Below, piece after piece: positions 9,109 to 20,317 of a DNA stretch of 64,000 nucleotides. Position numbers and translations under genes: made by a program. Numbering within the stretch: the first letter of the stretch is position 1; each line of letters begins with the position of its first letter. A model generated the notes under the pieces. It was not told the DNA's origin, searched no databases, and was given only the letters and a program-made list of their open reading frames with translations. Origin of the DNA: Carallia brachiata (taxonomy: Eukaryota; Streptophyta; Magnoliopsida; Malpighiales; Rhizophoraceae); NCBI GenBank assembly GCA_021464245.1, contig JADCRB010000026.1, positions 3,324,187 to 3,388,186 of the forward strand. Reading direction: 5' to 3'.

Positions 9109-9178
9109 TCACATTTGCCCCAGCTGCAATTCCGAAATCCGAGCAACCTGACCCTTGATGGCTGCGACTTTAAACAGC
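9109..9178 (-). pseudogene. Possible orphan terminal exon of an unidentified gene
   Basis: On the minus strand an acceptor-like GGTATTTACAG is followed by a frame reading LFKVAAIKGQVARISELQL and ending in TGA after 22 codons. The composition is coding-like and unlike the AT-rich surroundings. The LTR border is only about 17 bases past the stop. No upstream exon is recognisable at higher coordinates, where MITEs occupy the sequence, so this may be a remnant. I do not recognise the family. Confidence 0.3.
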
Positions 9179-9270
9179 CTGTAAATACCAACGTAACTAG
9201 TTCTCCCCTGGAATTTTTTCAATACCTATACTTGTATGGCAAACTATGGTGCTGTATAAGCGGTCACTTA

Positions 9271-10182
9271 GGGTGTGTTTGGTACACAGATTGAATAGTA
9301 AGATATACGATAGTATAAACTAATATAATATAGGATAAACTAGATTACTAGTTTATACTATATTTAGATGTCATCAAATAGTATAAAATAGTGATTATAT
9401 TTAATATTTAGATGATATGAGATAGAATAGTATAGTATATCAAAATTACTTTTTTACCCTTAGAGATAATTGATTTATATTTACTATTAATTTTAATATT
9501 TTTATTAAAAATAATTAAAATTATGTAATAAAATTAATATTTATTTTACATGTTATTATACATTATACTGTTTATAATTTTTTAATTTTGTATAAAAATA
9601 TTTTTTAAAATTAAGCATTGATTTTATTTATACAAATAAATTTTAAAATATCAAAAAAAAAGAGATTAATATTTTTTTTAATTTTTTGAGAAAAAATTAA
9701 ATGAATTTTAAGAGATAAATATTCAAATTTATATAAAAAAATGAAAGAATGAGCACGAGAGAGAGAGAGCGTGAGGAGAGAGAAAGGAAGGGAGAAAGGA
9801 GGAGGGAGGGGAGAGAAAGTGAAGAGAGAGAGATGAGGAGTGAGAGAGAGAGAGAAGAGGGAGGAGAGAGAAAGGAAGAGAGAGAAGATGAGAGAGAAAT
9901 GAATTTTTTAAATTTTATGTTAATTTTTTAAAAAATATTTAAAATTTATTTTAATTAAGAGAATATTTTAATAAATATATAATTTATTAATAGTATTTTA
10001 TAATGTAAGATAGACTAGCCCATAAGAATGATATTGATAGTACTATCTCATATTCATGGGATAGTAAGTACACGCTAATTTATCATATACTTATCTTATT
10101 AACTAACCAAACATGAATTAAAATAAGATAGTTGACCACTAACCTATCATATCTTATCATATCTCATAAAACAAATCTACCC
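9271..10182. mobile_element. PIF/Harbinger (Tourist-like) non-autonomous element
   Basis: The termini are GGGTGTGTTTGGT and, as reverse complement of the right end, GGGTAGATTTGTT. They are flanked on both sides by the trinucleotide TTA (9268-9270 and 10183-10185), the usual target site of this superfamily. The 912-bp body is AT-rich with no transposase and includes a purine GA-rich tract. The terminal repeats are imperfect (about 9 of 13), so the class call is moderate. Confidence 0.6.
9749..9898 (+). repeat. GA-rich purine tract inside the MITE
   Basis: About 150 bases of GAGAGA/GGAGAG with almost no pyrimidine on the plus strand. The open frame through it encodes only Arg/Glu/Gly repeats and is an artefact. 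It may bind GAGA-type factors or form triplex DNA; both are inference. Confidence 0.9.
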
Positions 10183-11640
10183 TTATAGAATAGCAACTGC
10201 CGAGTTGTACTTAGGATCTCAAATTAAGAAATTTGGCTCCAAATTATTTAATAAATAAAATATTCCTCGTTTATAGTCCGATTTATGAACTTGGTTTTGG
10301 TTCGTATTTCTCCAATCAAATCCAAGCCTTCTATGACCCCAAAATACGTAGAAAAAAATGGCAAAAGGACCAAATCAACAAGTCCATAGGGTCGTGCACT
10401 TATTGCATGGCATATAATACATGGATTAAAATGGAGATGAAGGATTCGAAATCAGATAAAATTGGTTCCTTGGTCTCAAGTTCAATGTCAATTGTATGTG
10501 AAATCACCACTTTTTCTTTTTTTTCAGTTGAAATTTCTATTGAGTTAATTTGATCTAAAAGGCGACAAAACAAGAATATTACTGTGTAATCAATCCTTTA
10601 TGGCTTGTTTGGTTTTGTTGGAAAATAGTGGGGAAAGAAAATGGTTTGAAAGTTTTACTTTTCATTTTTTTTATATTATTTTCTTTCTCACTAATTTTTC
10701 ATTAATTCAAGTAATTTTATTTTCTTATAACTTTTTCTCTCTTAACATTCATTCTCATTTTCTTTCTCGTCGTTTTCTTTCTCACTAATTTCTCATCAAT
10801 CTAAATAATTTTACTTTTTCACAACTTTTTCTCTCACAATATTCTTTATTATTATTTTTCATCATTTCTTTCTCGTTTCTCATTTATCTAAATAATTTTT
10901 CTTTTCATACTTTTTTATTAATCCAAACACACCATTCTTTCTTTCTGAATTTTAAGATTAATGCTCAAATCAAATTATTAAGGACCTGACTGTTTTTTTT
11001 TTGGTCAAATTAAGGACCTTACTTGTCAACGCTTTAATCCAAACTAATCTTTTTTTTTTTTTCTTTTGGGTCAGGGATCCATTCCGTGTATGTGTAATGC
11101 TTTATTTCCGTTTGCCTTTGTTGTGGAAAATATTTGTGGAAGGAATCAAATCTTCTTAAGCGAAAAACGAATCAAATATTACATTGCATTAATATTGTCT
11201 CATCAAATCAAGAATCTTTTTTTTTTTAGCATTTTGACTTCTGCGGGTTGTCTCAGCAGGAATTTCCAAGAACCCCGGAGGATAGGCGGTAGGTTACCGG
11301 TTCAAGTCAACTCTCGAGCAAATCACATATCATCCAAAAGAATAAAGATAAGTATACATATAAATTTAATAATTATTTTTTTATTGTATTAATAAAAATA
11401 AAATTTTTGTCTGAAATAAAAAAAAATTTAAAAAAATTTCATATAATATTTACATTTTATCTTTTAAAGTAACATTTATTTATATTTATATTTATATTTT
11501 TTTAAAAGAATATATTTTTTAAGCCTCGGATGCTTTTTGGTGCACCTGGCAGTCCCTTCTGGAAAACGGTGGCCGCAAAGCTGGAGGGCAGCTTTGTGAG
11601 ATTCTTTCCTTCCTTGCGAATAAAAGCCAGTTAGACACCG
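10183..11640. other. Intergenic AT-rich stretch upstream of the CYSTM gene
   Basis: No gene is recognised. 10600-10933 is a pyrimidine-rich, MITE-like block bounded by GGCTTGTTTGG and CCAAACACACCA. Around 11285-11315 the phrase GGTTACCGGTTCAAGTC resembles a pol III B box of a tRNA-derived SINE, followed by an AT-rich tail, but no convincing A box or target duplication was found. Confidence 0.5.
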
Positions 11641-11723
11641 CTTTTTCTCTGCACCATTATTCTGTTCCTATAAGTTGCACCGGCTAAAAGCTGTTTGATC
11701 CAAGCAGAAAAGAAGAAAAAGAC

Positions 11724-12740
11724 ATGAGCTATTACAATCAGCAACAGCCACCTGAGAATGTTCCCCCACCACAAGGTAAAATTCTTTACCAGTGTTTCTC
11801 TTTCTTTTTTTTTTTTTTTGGTTTTCTTGGGATTGCTTGGATTTTTTTTACGTTGGTTTTCAAGATTTTTTTTTTTTTTTGGTGATTTGCTGTTTCTGTT
11901 GAATGTTGTGATAGAAATTGTAGGATATCCAAAGGATGCATATCCACCACCAGGATACCCAGTTCAGGGTTACCCACAAGGCTATCCTCCACAAAGCTAC
12001 GCTCCTCCACCACAGTACGCCGCCCAGCCTCATCCTAGGCAAGAGGTTGGCTTCCTTGAAGGATGGCATGTATCTCTAGATCTCCCTGTCTCTCCCATTT
12101 AATTGATTGACAATTTTAACAAGCTTGATTTAAGGTTGAACTCAATATTGTATTGGAGAATCATAGGGCCTTTATTGTCTGTTAATTACGGTACCAAGAT
12201 CCTGTCTTTCTCTGGTTATGTTGGTTGCCAAGTGCATTTTCACTTTAGAAAAACATAAGCTCTCAGTGGCGGCTGTGAAAAAAATGTGCAATTTGCAATC
12301 TTGGTTTGGAAAGAATTTAGTTGTGTGCTTTGAGATTCTATTGTGGATCTGCCATTAGAAAGAACATAATTGGAATGGAGATATGAGAAGATTTGGAATT
12401 AGAAATACAGAATCTTTCTGAGGAATGCCAAAGCATAAATGCTCATTTGCAATGGGCATCTACGTGACCTCAGAGTACACAAGCCTCTTATAACATGAGG
12501 GTCGTACACAAAGCTAACCTTGTTTTTACAAAGAAGTTGTTTGTGCGGCCTGCTTGCTAAACTTGTATGCAGATAAATTGATTAAAGTAGAATGCTTTGA
12601 TTGTTGCAAGAGGAAGTAGAACCCTTCCATCCCTGGTGGTTTATTTCACTCTTTGATTTTTTACCCGATTTCTTCTGGTTTTCTGCATATGTAGCTTGGC
12701 CGCGCTGTGTTGCTGTTGCCTTCTAGATGCTTGCTTCTGA
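11724..12740 (+). CDS. WIH1: Cysteine-rich transmembrane (CYSTM) protein, WIH1/WIH2-like
   Basis: Three exons: 11724-11775, 11924-12065 and 12695-12740, giving 79 residues. The N-terminus is MSYYNQQQPPENVPPPQ, then GYP repeats (GYPKDAYPPPGYPVQGYPQ), then FLEG and the C-terminal CYSTM module CLAALCCCCLLDACF encoded mostly by exon 3. CYSTM proteins are small tail-anchored membrane proteins of stress tolerance; WIH1/WIH2 act with tetraspanin TRN2 in megasporogenesis (family knowledge). Neighbour order matches Arabidopsis, where WIH1 is next to FRO1. Intron 2 starts with GC rather than GT (GGATG then GCATGT); only this junction restores the Cys codon and the module. Exon 3 and its flanks are repeated at 16.9 and 22.9 kb. 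Confidence 0.88.
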
Positions 12741-13170
12741 GGAAGTCCTTTTCAGCCAATGAAATTATGCGCAACCAATATTTTTTTCTTCTTTATATAT
12801 ATTATCCTTGTCTTTTTAGGACGTTTTGCAGAAGTGTGAAATTCGTTTGGATACGTACTAATGGGAATATATATGTTCTAATTATTGTGATGTGGATCAT
12901 GTTTGCCCTTGAATATTTTGTCCTCTGCCTATTGCCCTGTACCCAGCAGAATCCATCGCTATCCCTAGCTGATGTGATTTTTCTTGGGAAACGTTGTGGA
13001 GGATTTCTTTTTTACTTTTTTCAATATTTACAACAAATATTTTTGTAGCAAAGGTTTTTGTACCAAAGAATAGTTCGTAATTCACTTGGGCACTGTGAAT
13101 TATGGCCTCAATAGGACATAGTGAGAGTTCTTTCTAGACGTGGATATTACACATTGCAAATGATTGCAAA
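12120..13170 (+). repeat. Segmental duplication block A
   Basis: From intron 2 of the CYSTM gene through exon 3 and about 430 bases downstream, this sequence is closely matched by 16220-17015 plus 18087-18680 (block B) and by 22305-23410 (block C). Landmarks shared by all three are TATTGGAGAATCA near the start, the CYSTM exon, ACCCAGCA(A/G)AATCCAT and a final ATTACACATT(G/C)CAAATGA. A holds the functional exon, so it is taken as the source. Confidence 0.85.
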
Positions 13171-13470
13171 TTAGTTGAAGGGAGGGTTTTAGTGGTTTTG
13201 CTGCATCCAACCAAAACAACAATATCCTTTTCACAAAAATTCTGAACCCTGGAGATGTCTTTGTATTCCCAATTAGACGAATTCATTTCGAATTTTACAT
13301 ATGGAAAGTCAATGCTGTTGCATTTGCTGGATTGATGAGCCAAAACCCTGGTGTCATAACAATTGCAAACGCTATCGTTGGATCAAAACCGCTCATCAAT
13401 CCATTCTGACCACGGCCTTCCAAGTCAACGCGAATGTTGCCAATCACCTATAAAAGCAGTTTCTGGCCAA
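13171..13470 (+). pseudogene. Germin-like protein (cupin) 3'-terminal fragment
   Basis: The plus strand encodes, over three frames, [77 protein letters not shown] and [15 protein letters not shown]. These are the C-terminal cupin motifs of germin-like proteins, apoplastic manganese glycoproteins. Frames switch near 13195 and 13402, and a TAA follows NHL. The signal peptide and first half of the cupin are missing. It begins exactly where block A homology stops. A second scrap, AATTAGTTGAAAGGAGGG, lies at 14048. It is a dead fragment moved here, not a gene. Confidence 0.75.
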
Positions 13471-13489
13471 TGACTTAAGTTATATTTAG

Positions 13490-13880
13490 TATTGAGGTGA
13501 GAAGTGTGTTATGGTGTAATAACTATATTTTGAATTAAAAGTAATTTTTTTAATATTTGGTAATTCTTTTTAAATAGAATTTTGTAAACGTAATAGCTCT
13601 TAAAACTATAATTTCATAAAAACACCTTAAATATGCTTTTGGAGAATGTGATAAAATCAATGACTATACTACACAAATTTTGAATTAAGTAGATAAACTA
13701 ACTCTCTACCAATTCAAGAAATTATTAAACATTCAAAATTTAAATTTTTTTACAGCTTTTTCATAACTATTACCAAACAATCTATAATTTTAAATAATAG
13801 TACTTTTAATTACAGTATTTTATTCACAACATTTCTATTCATAACACTTTATCTCACAGTATTGTCAAACAGACCTTTAA
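13490..13880. mobile_element. Possible foldback/MITE element
   Basis: The left part GTATTGAGGTGAGAAGTGTG and the reverse complement of the right part AATACTGTGAGATAAAGTGT can be aligned with small gaps, and further inner similarity (AATTAAAAGTA) supports a long degenerate inverted repeat. No target duplication could be fixed. No coding content. Confidence 0.35.
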
Positions 13881-14860
13881 TGAACTGATCATACAGGCGA
13901 AATCTGCATGATACAATGGCTTTTTCTTTTATACTTTTTCCAATGTTGTTGTTATTGGATTTTTTATTTTTCTTTTGTTTTTTAAGAAAATAAATAAATA
14001 AAAGTCTTTTTCGGGTCGTCATATTTTAGTTATTTCGAAGGGGAATAAATTAGTTGAAAGGAGGGTTTTATATTTTAATAATACAAGTTTTAAGGTTTCA
14101 ATTTTTTATTATTTATTAAAAAAGCTTTGAAAAAAAATAAACTAAAAATTATAATTATTTTAAAATAAAATCATAATTGCCAAGTCATTGTCTGACGTGG
14201 AATATAAGTAAGACGACACGTTACTAAGTAGATCTCTACGTGTCATAGAAACTAAATATGTTGTATAAAATCATGGTTTTGCCATCTAATTATTAAGGAT
14301 CTTAATTGTCTTACCATTTAATACAAACTTGCTCCACGCCCCAAGTAGGCATAAGAGTAAGTTAAATCAATTACAACTTATTACAGTTACCGTTAAGCAG
14401 CTAAAAATTGGCTCTCTCATCCTCTTTTAATTTGCCAAGATCCATTTTTTACGTCTCTTCTTGCCAAGATCAGTTCTTTACTGCTCCTTTGAACAAAAAA
14501 TCCAATGGTTTGGAATTATTTTGCTCTGTCATCAGCCACCAACGAAATTACATGAAGAATGCCTTCAGGCAATTCCGAATTTGAAGGGATTTCCGAGAAA
14601 GATTGTTGAGGAATTTAGTGTACAAGAAAGATAGAGAATTGGAAATTTTCTTATTAATTGACATCGCTTCAATTACAGAATACTGATTCTCTTTTATACA
14701 ATTGTCATCTACATAATCAATCAATCAACAATCAATATCAGTCTTTATCTCAAACATTTTAATCCAACGGTTCACATAAGCATTTGATTATAACATCCTA
14801 GCAGCCTCGCGTGCAAGGAAGCTAACAAACTAACTAATTGTTGTCGTTTCTCGCCTTCGC
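13881..14860. other. AT-rich sequence, no gene recognised
   Basis: Nothing supports a gene here. The last 300 bases before the integrase relic may be its decayed 3' untranslated region or LTR, because they lie immediately downstream of it on the minus strand, but no second LTR copy is available to test this. Confidence 0.4.
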
Positions 14861-14869
14861 CTGGTCAAG

Positions 14870-15300
14870 TCACGTGTCTCCATCCATAACGCCAAATTCT
14901 GATATGTACCAACGTTCCCTTCTCAAAATCCTTCTCTTCAAGGGCGAAGGAAGGAAATTTCTTCTAGAAGTCATACAAAAGCTACAGCTGGCGAGAAAAG
15001 CAGGATGATCCAACCATTGAACAAGGCATTGAGTAGCTGCCTGATTACGTTTCTTGACCATTCGACGATCTAAGATGGCTACAAGTGCAGCAAATTGAGC
15101 AGCATTAGGAAATGAAACTAGCAATTCAGTGATTACAACAACATCTTGTCCCACGTTTTGTTTTAATTGTGAAACATGAAATGTAGGATATATTTTGGAA
15201 TGAGCTGAGAAAGCCAAGGTATATGCCACTTTTCCAACTCTCGCCAGAATTTGGAATGTACCATAAAAACAAGGGCCTTTATAAAGTTGAGATAAATTGA
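14870..15300 (-). pseudogene. Gypsy chromovirus integrase C-terminus/chromodomain relic
   Basis: The minus strand reads QLYKGPCFYGTFQILARVG, KVAYTLAFSAHSKIYPTFH, VSQLKQNVGQD and, after a divergent linker, ILDRRMVKKRNQAATQCL, VQWLDHPA. This is the end of the integrase barrel and the chromodomain-like tail of plant chromoviruses. It is a different family from the Tat element at the left of the window. Upstream integrase sequence (higher coordinates) is replaced by block B sequence, so only a fragment remains. Confidence 0.75.
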
Positions 15301-16860
15301 TTACGTAAGTTATTTTAACAAGACAACGAATATATTAACAGAAATAAAATAATACTAATGGTCATGCCACATATTATAAAATTAGAGTAAATTAATTAAG
15401 GTGATTTGAGTCATTTTAATAAGACAACAAACACATCAACCAAAATAAACTGAAACTTAAAATAAATTTAGCGCAACACTCTCATAAGTAATAGTCTCTT
15501 ACTCATGAGAATAACATTTAAAATGAATTTGACACAATGCTCTCCCACCCACAATGGCTCACGCCACATTAACATTTGAAGAGTATTTATACATGTAGAT
15601 GGATTATTCTAAAAATTGCTCCAACTTCCTTGTCAGATTCTAGATATTAGCTACTAGAACTTTCCACACATTATAGGTACACACAAGGCATAAAAACAAA
15701 AAGTCATAGGTATTACAAGAGTGTGTTGGAGATTTTTAGAAACTACATGAACAGTAAGGAAGCTATAGCATCTAACATTCTTCCTTAGGTTCTTTTCTGT
15801 TCACACCCATGTTTATTTTTAGTTGTTCAAATCTGGACTTGGACAAGGCTTCCATGTCTATTATAGCTACTTGTAATGGCCCACGCCACATATTAACAGT
15901 CCGTAAGGCCGCCACATTGCTCTGGCAAATTTGGGGAATTTGAGTCAGATTCTAGATTGTATATAGTACGGAAGAGGATAAAGATAAGAGTTCGGGTCCC
16001 GAGATAGATGAGGTCACAACTACTACCAAATTCAAAAAGCTTGAGTGAGGGCCATTTCTATATAGGTTTAGATTCCAAATTTCAATCTTACGGTTTCCTA
16101 TGGAGTATATGCCATTTCTCTGTAGTATTGTTTCCTTCTCAAAATCAATGTTTAATTGTATATAGTGTCCAATTGAGAAAGGCTCAGATGTAGGTCTTTT
16201 CTGAATTTCAAACTTGTTAATTTCGAGAAGGTTTTGATGTTGAAATCAATATGTTATTGGAGAATCACAGGCCCTTTAATGTCTGTTAATTACAGTAGCA
16301 ATATCACGTCTTTTTTTGCTTATGTTGGTTGCCAAGTTTGTTTCTACCTCAGAAAAATGTTAATTCTGAGTGGCAGTTCTCAAATAAATGTGAAATTTGC
16401 AATCTTGGTTGGAAAGGATTATAGTTGTGAGCTTGATGGGTAGTACATTTAGGTCCTGCGAATAGAGAGAGCTAGGATTGGGAGATGTTTAGCAGTGACA
16501 TTTGAGATACATTTATGGATCTGTCATTAGAGATAACATAATTAGAATAGTGATACGAGAAGATTTCAAATTAGAAATTGATAATCTTTCTGAGGAATGA
16601 CAATGCATAAATGCTTATTGGAAACACTTTTGTTTACTCTGAATTGGACCTCTATCCGTGTTTAACCTCCCAGTATACTAGACTTTCGTAACATGATGGT
16701 CGTACACTAAACTAACCCTCTTTCCAAAGAAGTTGTTTCTGTGGCATGCGTACTAAACGTGCAAGCAAATAAATTGATTAAGTAGAACCCCTGCATTCCT
16801 AGTGGTTTATTTGATGCTTTGGTTGTTTACACGATTTCTTCTGATTTTTTGCATATGTAG

Positions 16861-16905
16861 TTGGGCGGCGCTGTGTTGCTATTGCCTTCTAGATGCTTGC
16901 TTCAA
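16861..16905 (+). pseudogene. Duplicated CYSTM exon 3 (copy B)
   Basis: After an intact-looking acceptor (CATATGTAG) the sequence encodes GAALCCYCLLDACF, like the last exon of the gene at 12.7 kb. The leading base needed for the phase is lost and the stop codon is mutated to AAA. No exons 1 or 2 accompany it, so it cannot be a gene. Confidence 0.8.
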
Positions 16906-17015
16906 AGGGAGTTCTTTTCCCATTGAAATTATGCACAACCAATTTTTTTTCTTTATATATTTTACTGGTATTTTTTAGGTCGTTTTGTAGATGTTTAAGT
17001 GTCATTTGGATACTT

Positions 17016-18086
17016 TTTTTTAATACAAAGGAAATCCATTTCATTAATATTCCTTGAGTAGTACACAGGACCAACTCTGAGGTGTTGAGAATACTTGCGT
17101 AAAACAGGGGAGGAACACTGCTCTAATGACTTACAACACATAAGGTTAAACCAACCTTTCACAAGACAGGGACATAATCCATTAAGACACAATTCTCTTT
17201 AAAGGATACAAATCGACTAGTGACTAAATCTACTTAATCATGAATAGCTAACTAGATATAATCTAGTTGAATGAATCTGCCTATGGTAAAAAATACCACA
17301 CCATAACAGACCTGTGACAGAAACTGATCGAGTATTGTTGACACCAATTTCCAAAACTAAGCTATGTACAACAAACAAAAAAATGTTAGAACACCCATCT
17401 GAAACACTAATAATACAGCTCTTCCCAAAAAACATTGATAGAGACAAAAAAGATTTATTTGGCGACAATGGCAGCGCCCCCTATGGCGGTAATGGTGGTA
17501 GGGGGTCGTCGGAGAAGGGCAATGACAGAGAAGATATGGCCGGCTATGGAGGGGATAATGGCGGCGGAGGTAGTAGCGCAGTAATGGGCGTGGCTCTAGC
17601 GAGACGCTTTTTTGGAGACGTTGAACCAATTCTGGCAGCTGCTTCATTGACTGGTAAGGTGGCGCAAGCAAAAAGCATAGTTTAGGAGATGGCGTCGCTT
17701 GTTGAAAAGATTGCGACAGAGATGGCGTCGCCGATGACAAAAATCACAGCGGCAACGACTTTTGAAGCAACAAAAGAAAAGCTCAGCTGGAGAGGAGCCA
17801 GGATATGGTGTTAGAAGGGCCATGGGTGGACTCTAAACAGCTAGATCTAAAAAAAAAAAGAAAGAGAAATGGAGGGAATGACGGTACTGCCGTGGAGACA
17901 AAGAAAGAGAGGGGTGGAAACCGAGAGATAGGAAGGGAATGGGAAAGAAAGGAAGGAAATCATAAGAGGGGGTGAGGGAGGAGGGGGTTGCCGACGGTGG
18001 TGGCTGGAGGTTTTATTCAGAGAGTTTTTGGGTTATCTGCAGCGTCACTTGTTGTAGCTTGTGTCTCACTTTGACAGGCCTAAACA
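17016..18086 (-). mobile_element. LINE-like or processed retroposon insertion with 14-bp target duplication
   Basis: Present in block B and absent at the same point of block C. It is flanked by TCATTTGGATACTT (17002-17015) and TCGTTTGGATACTT (18087-18100). The plus strand begins with a T run, i.e. a poly(A) tail on the minus strand, so the inserted RNA is read right to left. The tail and the 14-bp duplication fit target-primed reverse transcription. The right half is GC-rich (GGCGG/CCGCC), and no RT motif is found in this 1.07 kb, so it is either a heavily truncated LINE or a processed copy of an unidentified transcript. Confidence 0.75.
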
Positions 18087-18286
18087 TCGTTTGGATACTT
18101 ACCAATTAAAATATATATCTTCTAATATTTTGATGTGCCTTGAATATTTTTTCCTCTATCCCTATACCCAGCAGAATCCATTGCTATCCATTGCTGATGT
18201 GATTTTTCTTGGGAAAAAATATAGAGGATTTCTTTTTTATTTTTTCAATATTTACAATAATTACTTTTGTAGCCGTTAGAGTCTAA

Positions 18287-18549
18287 TAGTGTATTTGGAT
18301 TGGGAGAAAATGTGTGGAAAAGAAAGTAGTGAGAAAGAAAGTTATGAGAAAATAAAATTTTTTGGATAAGTGGAGAAAGTTATGAGAAAAAAATGATGAA
18401 AAAGAAAAAAAGAATAATAATTTGTGAGAGAAAAAGTTGTGAGGAAAATAAATTGTTTAGATAAAGGAGAAAGTTGTGAAAAAATGATAAAATAATGATT
18501 ATGCTTTTTTTTTTTTTCCTTACCTTTCTCTACCAATCCAAATAGGCCA
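18287..18549. mobile_element. Tourist-like MITE with empty site in the sister copy
   Basis: A 263-bp element with 17-bp terminal inverted repeats; the inner TATTTGGATTGG is perfect at both ends. It is flanked by TAA on each side (18284-18286 and 18550-18552). Block C at about 23260 runs through this point without it (AGAGTC then AAAGGTTT), giving an empty-site control. The body is A/G-rich with no coding capacity. The TAA target site indicates PIF/Harbinger. Confidence 0.8.
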
Positions 18550-19141
18550 TAAGGGTTTTGTACCAAAAAATAATTTGTATTTCACTTAGGTGCTGTGAAT
18601 TGTGTTCTTAATATAGATATAGTGAGAGTTCTTCTAGAATCTAGATGTGAATATTACACATTCCAAATGAATGAAAAATTTGTAGAATAAACTAATCACA
18701 TCTTAATTATGCTTCAGTAAGTAACATAAGACAATTTTTATTACATTGAAACTTGAGAGATTTGTGCTTTGTTTAAATAAATGCAAAGTATGAACGATAT
18801 TTTACGTCCCTATTTAAGAGAATTGCGTATTAATAAAAGAGTAATCTCTATGAGTGTGTGAATAGTCTCACTGAATGCCTTGACTTAGAATTAAGTTCAT
18901 AACTTTTAGTATGAAAACAGACAATCTCTTTACAATTAGACCATAATCAGTAGTAGGAATAAGCAAGAAAACATCTATCCTTCATAGATTTTGAGAATGA
19001 TAGCATTGTTATGGTAATTTTGCCTCTAAGCTTCGTGGCAACAAATGTTTGCGACTAAATCTTGAATCTTGCATCATTCACAAGCTATCCCCCATGGGAT
19101 TATTCTAGGATGTGATCCAAATGGTTTCACAAAATAGTGAG

Positions 19142-19442
19142 TCTATCAAAGTACATATTACAGTAGATGTTACCATATACAGCTTTATCTGACTAGACTA
19201 AATCTAATTAATATTTTGGAGTACAGTAAGTTTAATTGCAGTTCAGTGTTTCCTCATTAGAGAATGGTGTCTTAATGGGCTTTGTAATCAGTTCGTGAAT
19301 AATCGGTTTCACCATGTCATTTGTAAGCCATTTGAGCCATGAGTTCTCCTGCTTATGCAAGTCTTTCCGATGCTTTTGCATTGGTCCTATGTATAATTTT
19401 TTTATGTTCATTAATGTAATGATTTCTCTTTGGTCAAAAAAA
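19142..19442 (+). mobile_element. 5'-truncated LINE 3' end
   Basis: A 300-bp insertion in block B absent from C (23826). It ends with GATTTCTCTTTGGTC and an A run, typical of plant L1-type 3' ends. It is flanked by AAAATAGTG on both sides (19131-19139 and 19443-19451). Only the 3' untranslated part seems present. The tail motif TTGGTC before the A run is shared with the retroposon at 42.6 kb. Confidence 0.75.
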
Positions 19443-20317
19443 AAAATAGTGTGCCTACCCCATTTCCCAATGCCAACTCAAATGGAACCACTATTCCAAC
19501 TTCGTATGGAGAAGACATCTTAGTGCTAAGCACGAACTTAAATGATTATCCAAAGAAAATGAGGTTTATTTTAATTTTGTCACAAGATGAGAGCAAAGAA
19601 AAAACAGAAGAGTTACTTCCATTACATTATTATAGCTTGAACTGGGGGCTAATGATCTTCTCAAAAAATACAATACTAGTACCCAATAGTAAAAAAGTGC
19701 ACTAAAGTACATCATAAAGAGCTAAATCATGGATTTAATTGATAATATAATTCCTAAATTCCAAGATATTTTTGCTTATGTGAAACGATTTTTTCCCCTT
19801 ATTTCAATTCCTACATTTCCGTTCCAAGGGCATAAGTATAAACAAAAAGATGGTAGATCGTCAAAGGGTTAGATATTTCATCACCTACATGCTTGATGCA
19901 CATCTTCCTCATCTTGTACCAACTTCTACTTTTGGGTAACGACTCCTCTCATAACTTGTTTAGCATATATTAATGATTTAAGCACAGAAAATTCCACTTA
20001 AGCTTTAAAAAAAAAAAAATTCTACTACTAAAATGGTATAAACTTCTCATATCTACTAAGAGATTTTGAAAAAAGAAAACTAAAATTAAAAAAATGCTAT
20101 ACAGTACACCAGGCTCTTACACTATAGGGGCTATAGAAAATATCAGCTATATGTGGCCTTACCTTTGTTTTTACAAAGAGGTTGTTTCTAACTTGTGTGG
20201 TTGAACACAAACCCAAGATCAATTCCTTGCGCACCAGTTGTTTAATTCAGATGGCAAATTATAGCATCAGTTTTTTGATCAAACGTGGGACCTTGATCAT
20301 AAAACACAAAACCATAA

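Noticed and set aside
9749..9931. Arg/Glu-rich frame
   Set aside because: Encoded by a GA purine tract inside a MITE; any frame through such DNA is open.
17314..17685. Gly/Asp-rich 123-codon frame
   Set aside because: It lies inside the minus-oriented retroposon at 17.0-18.1 kb and has no recognisable domain; the opposite frame is open too because of GGC/GCC composition.
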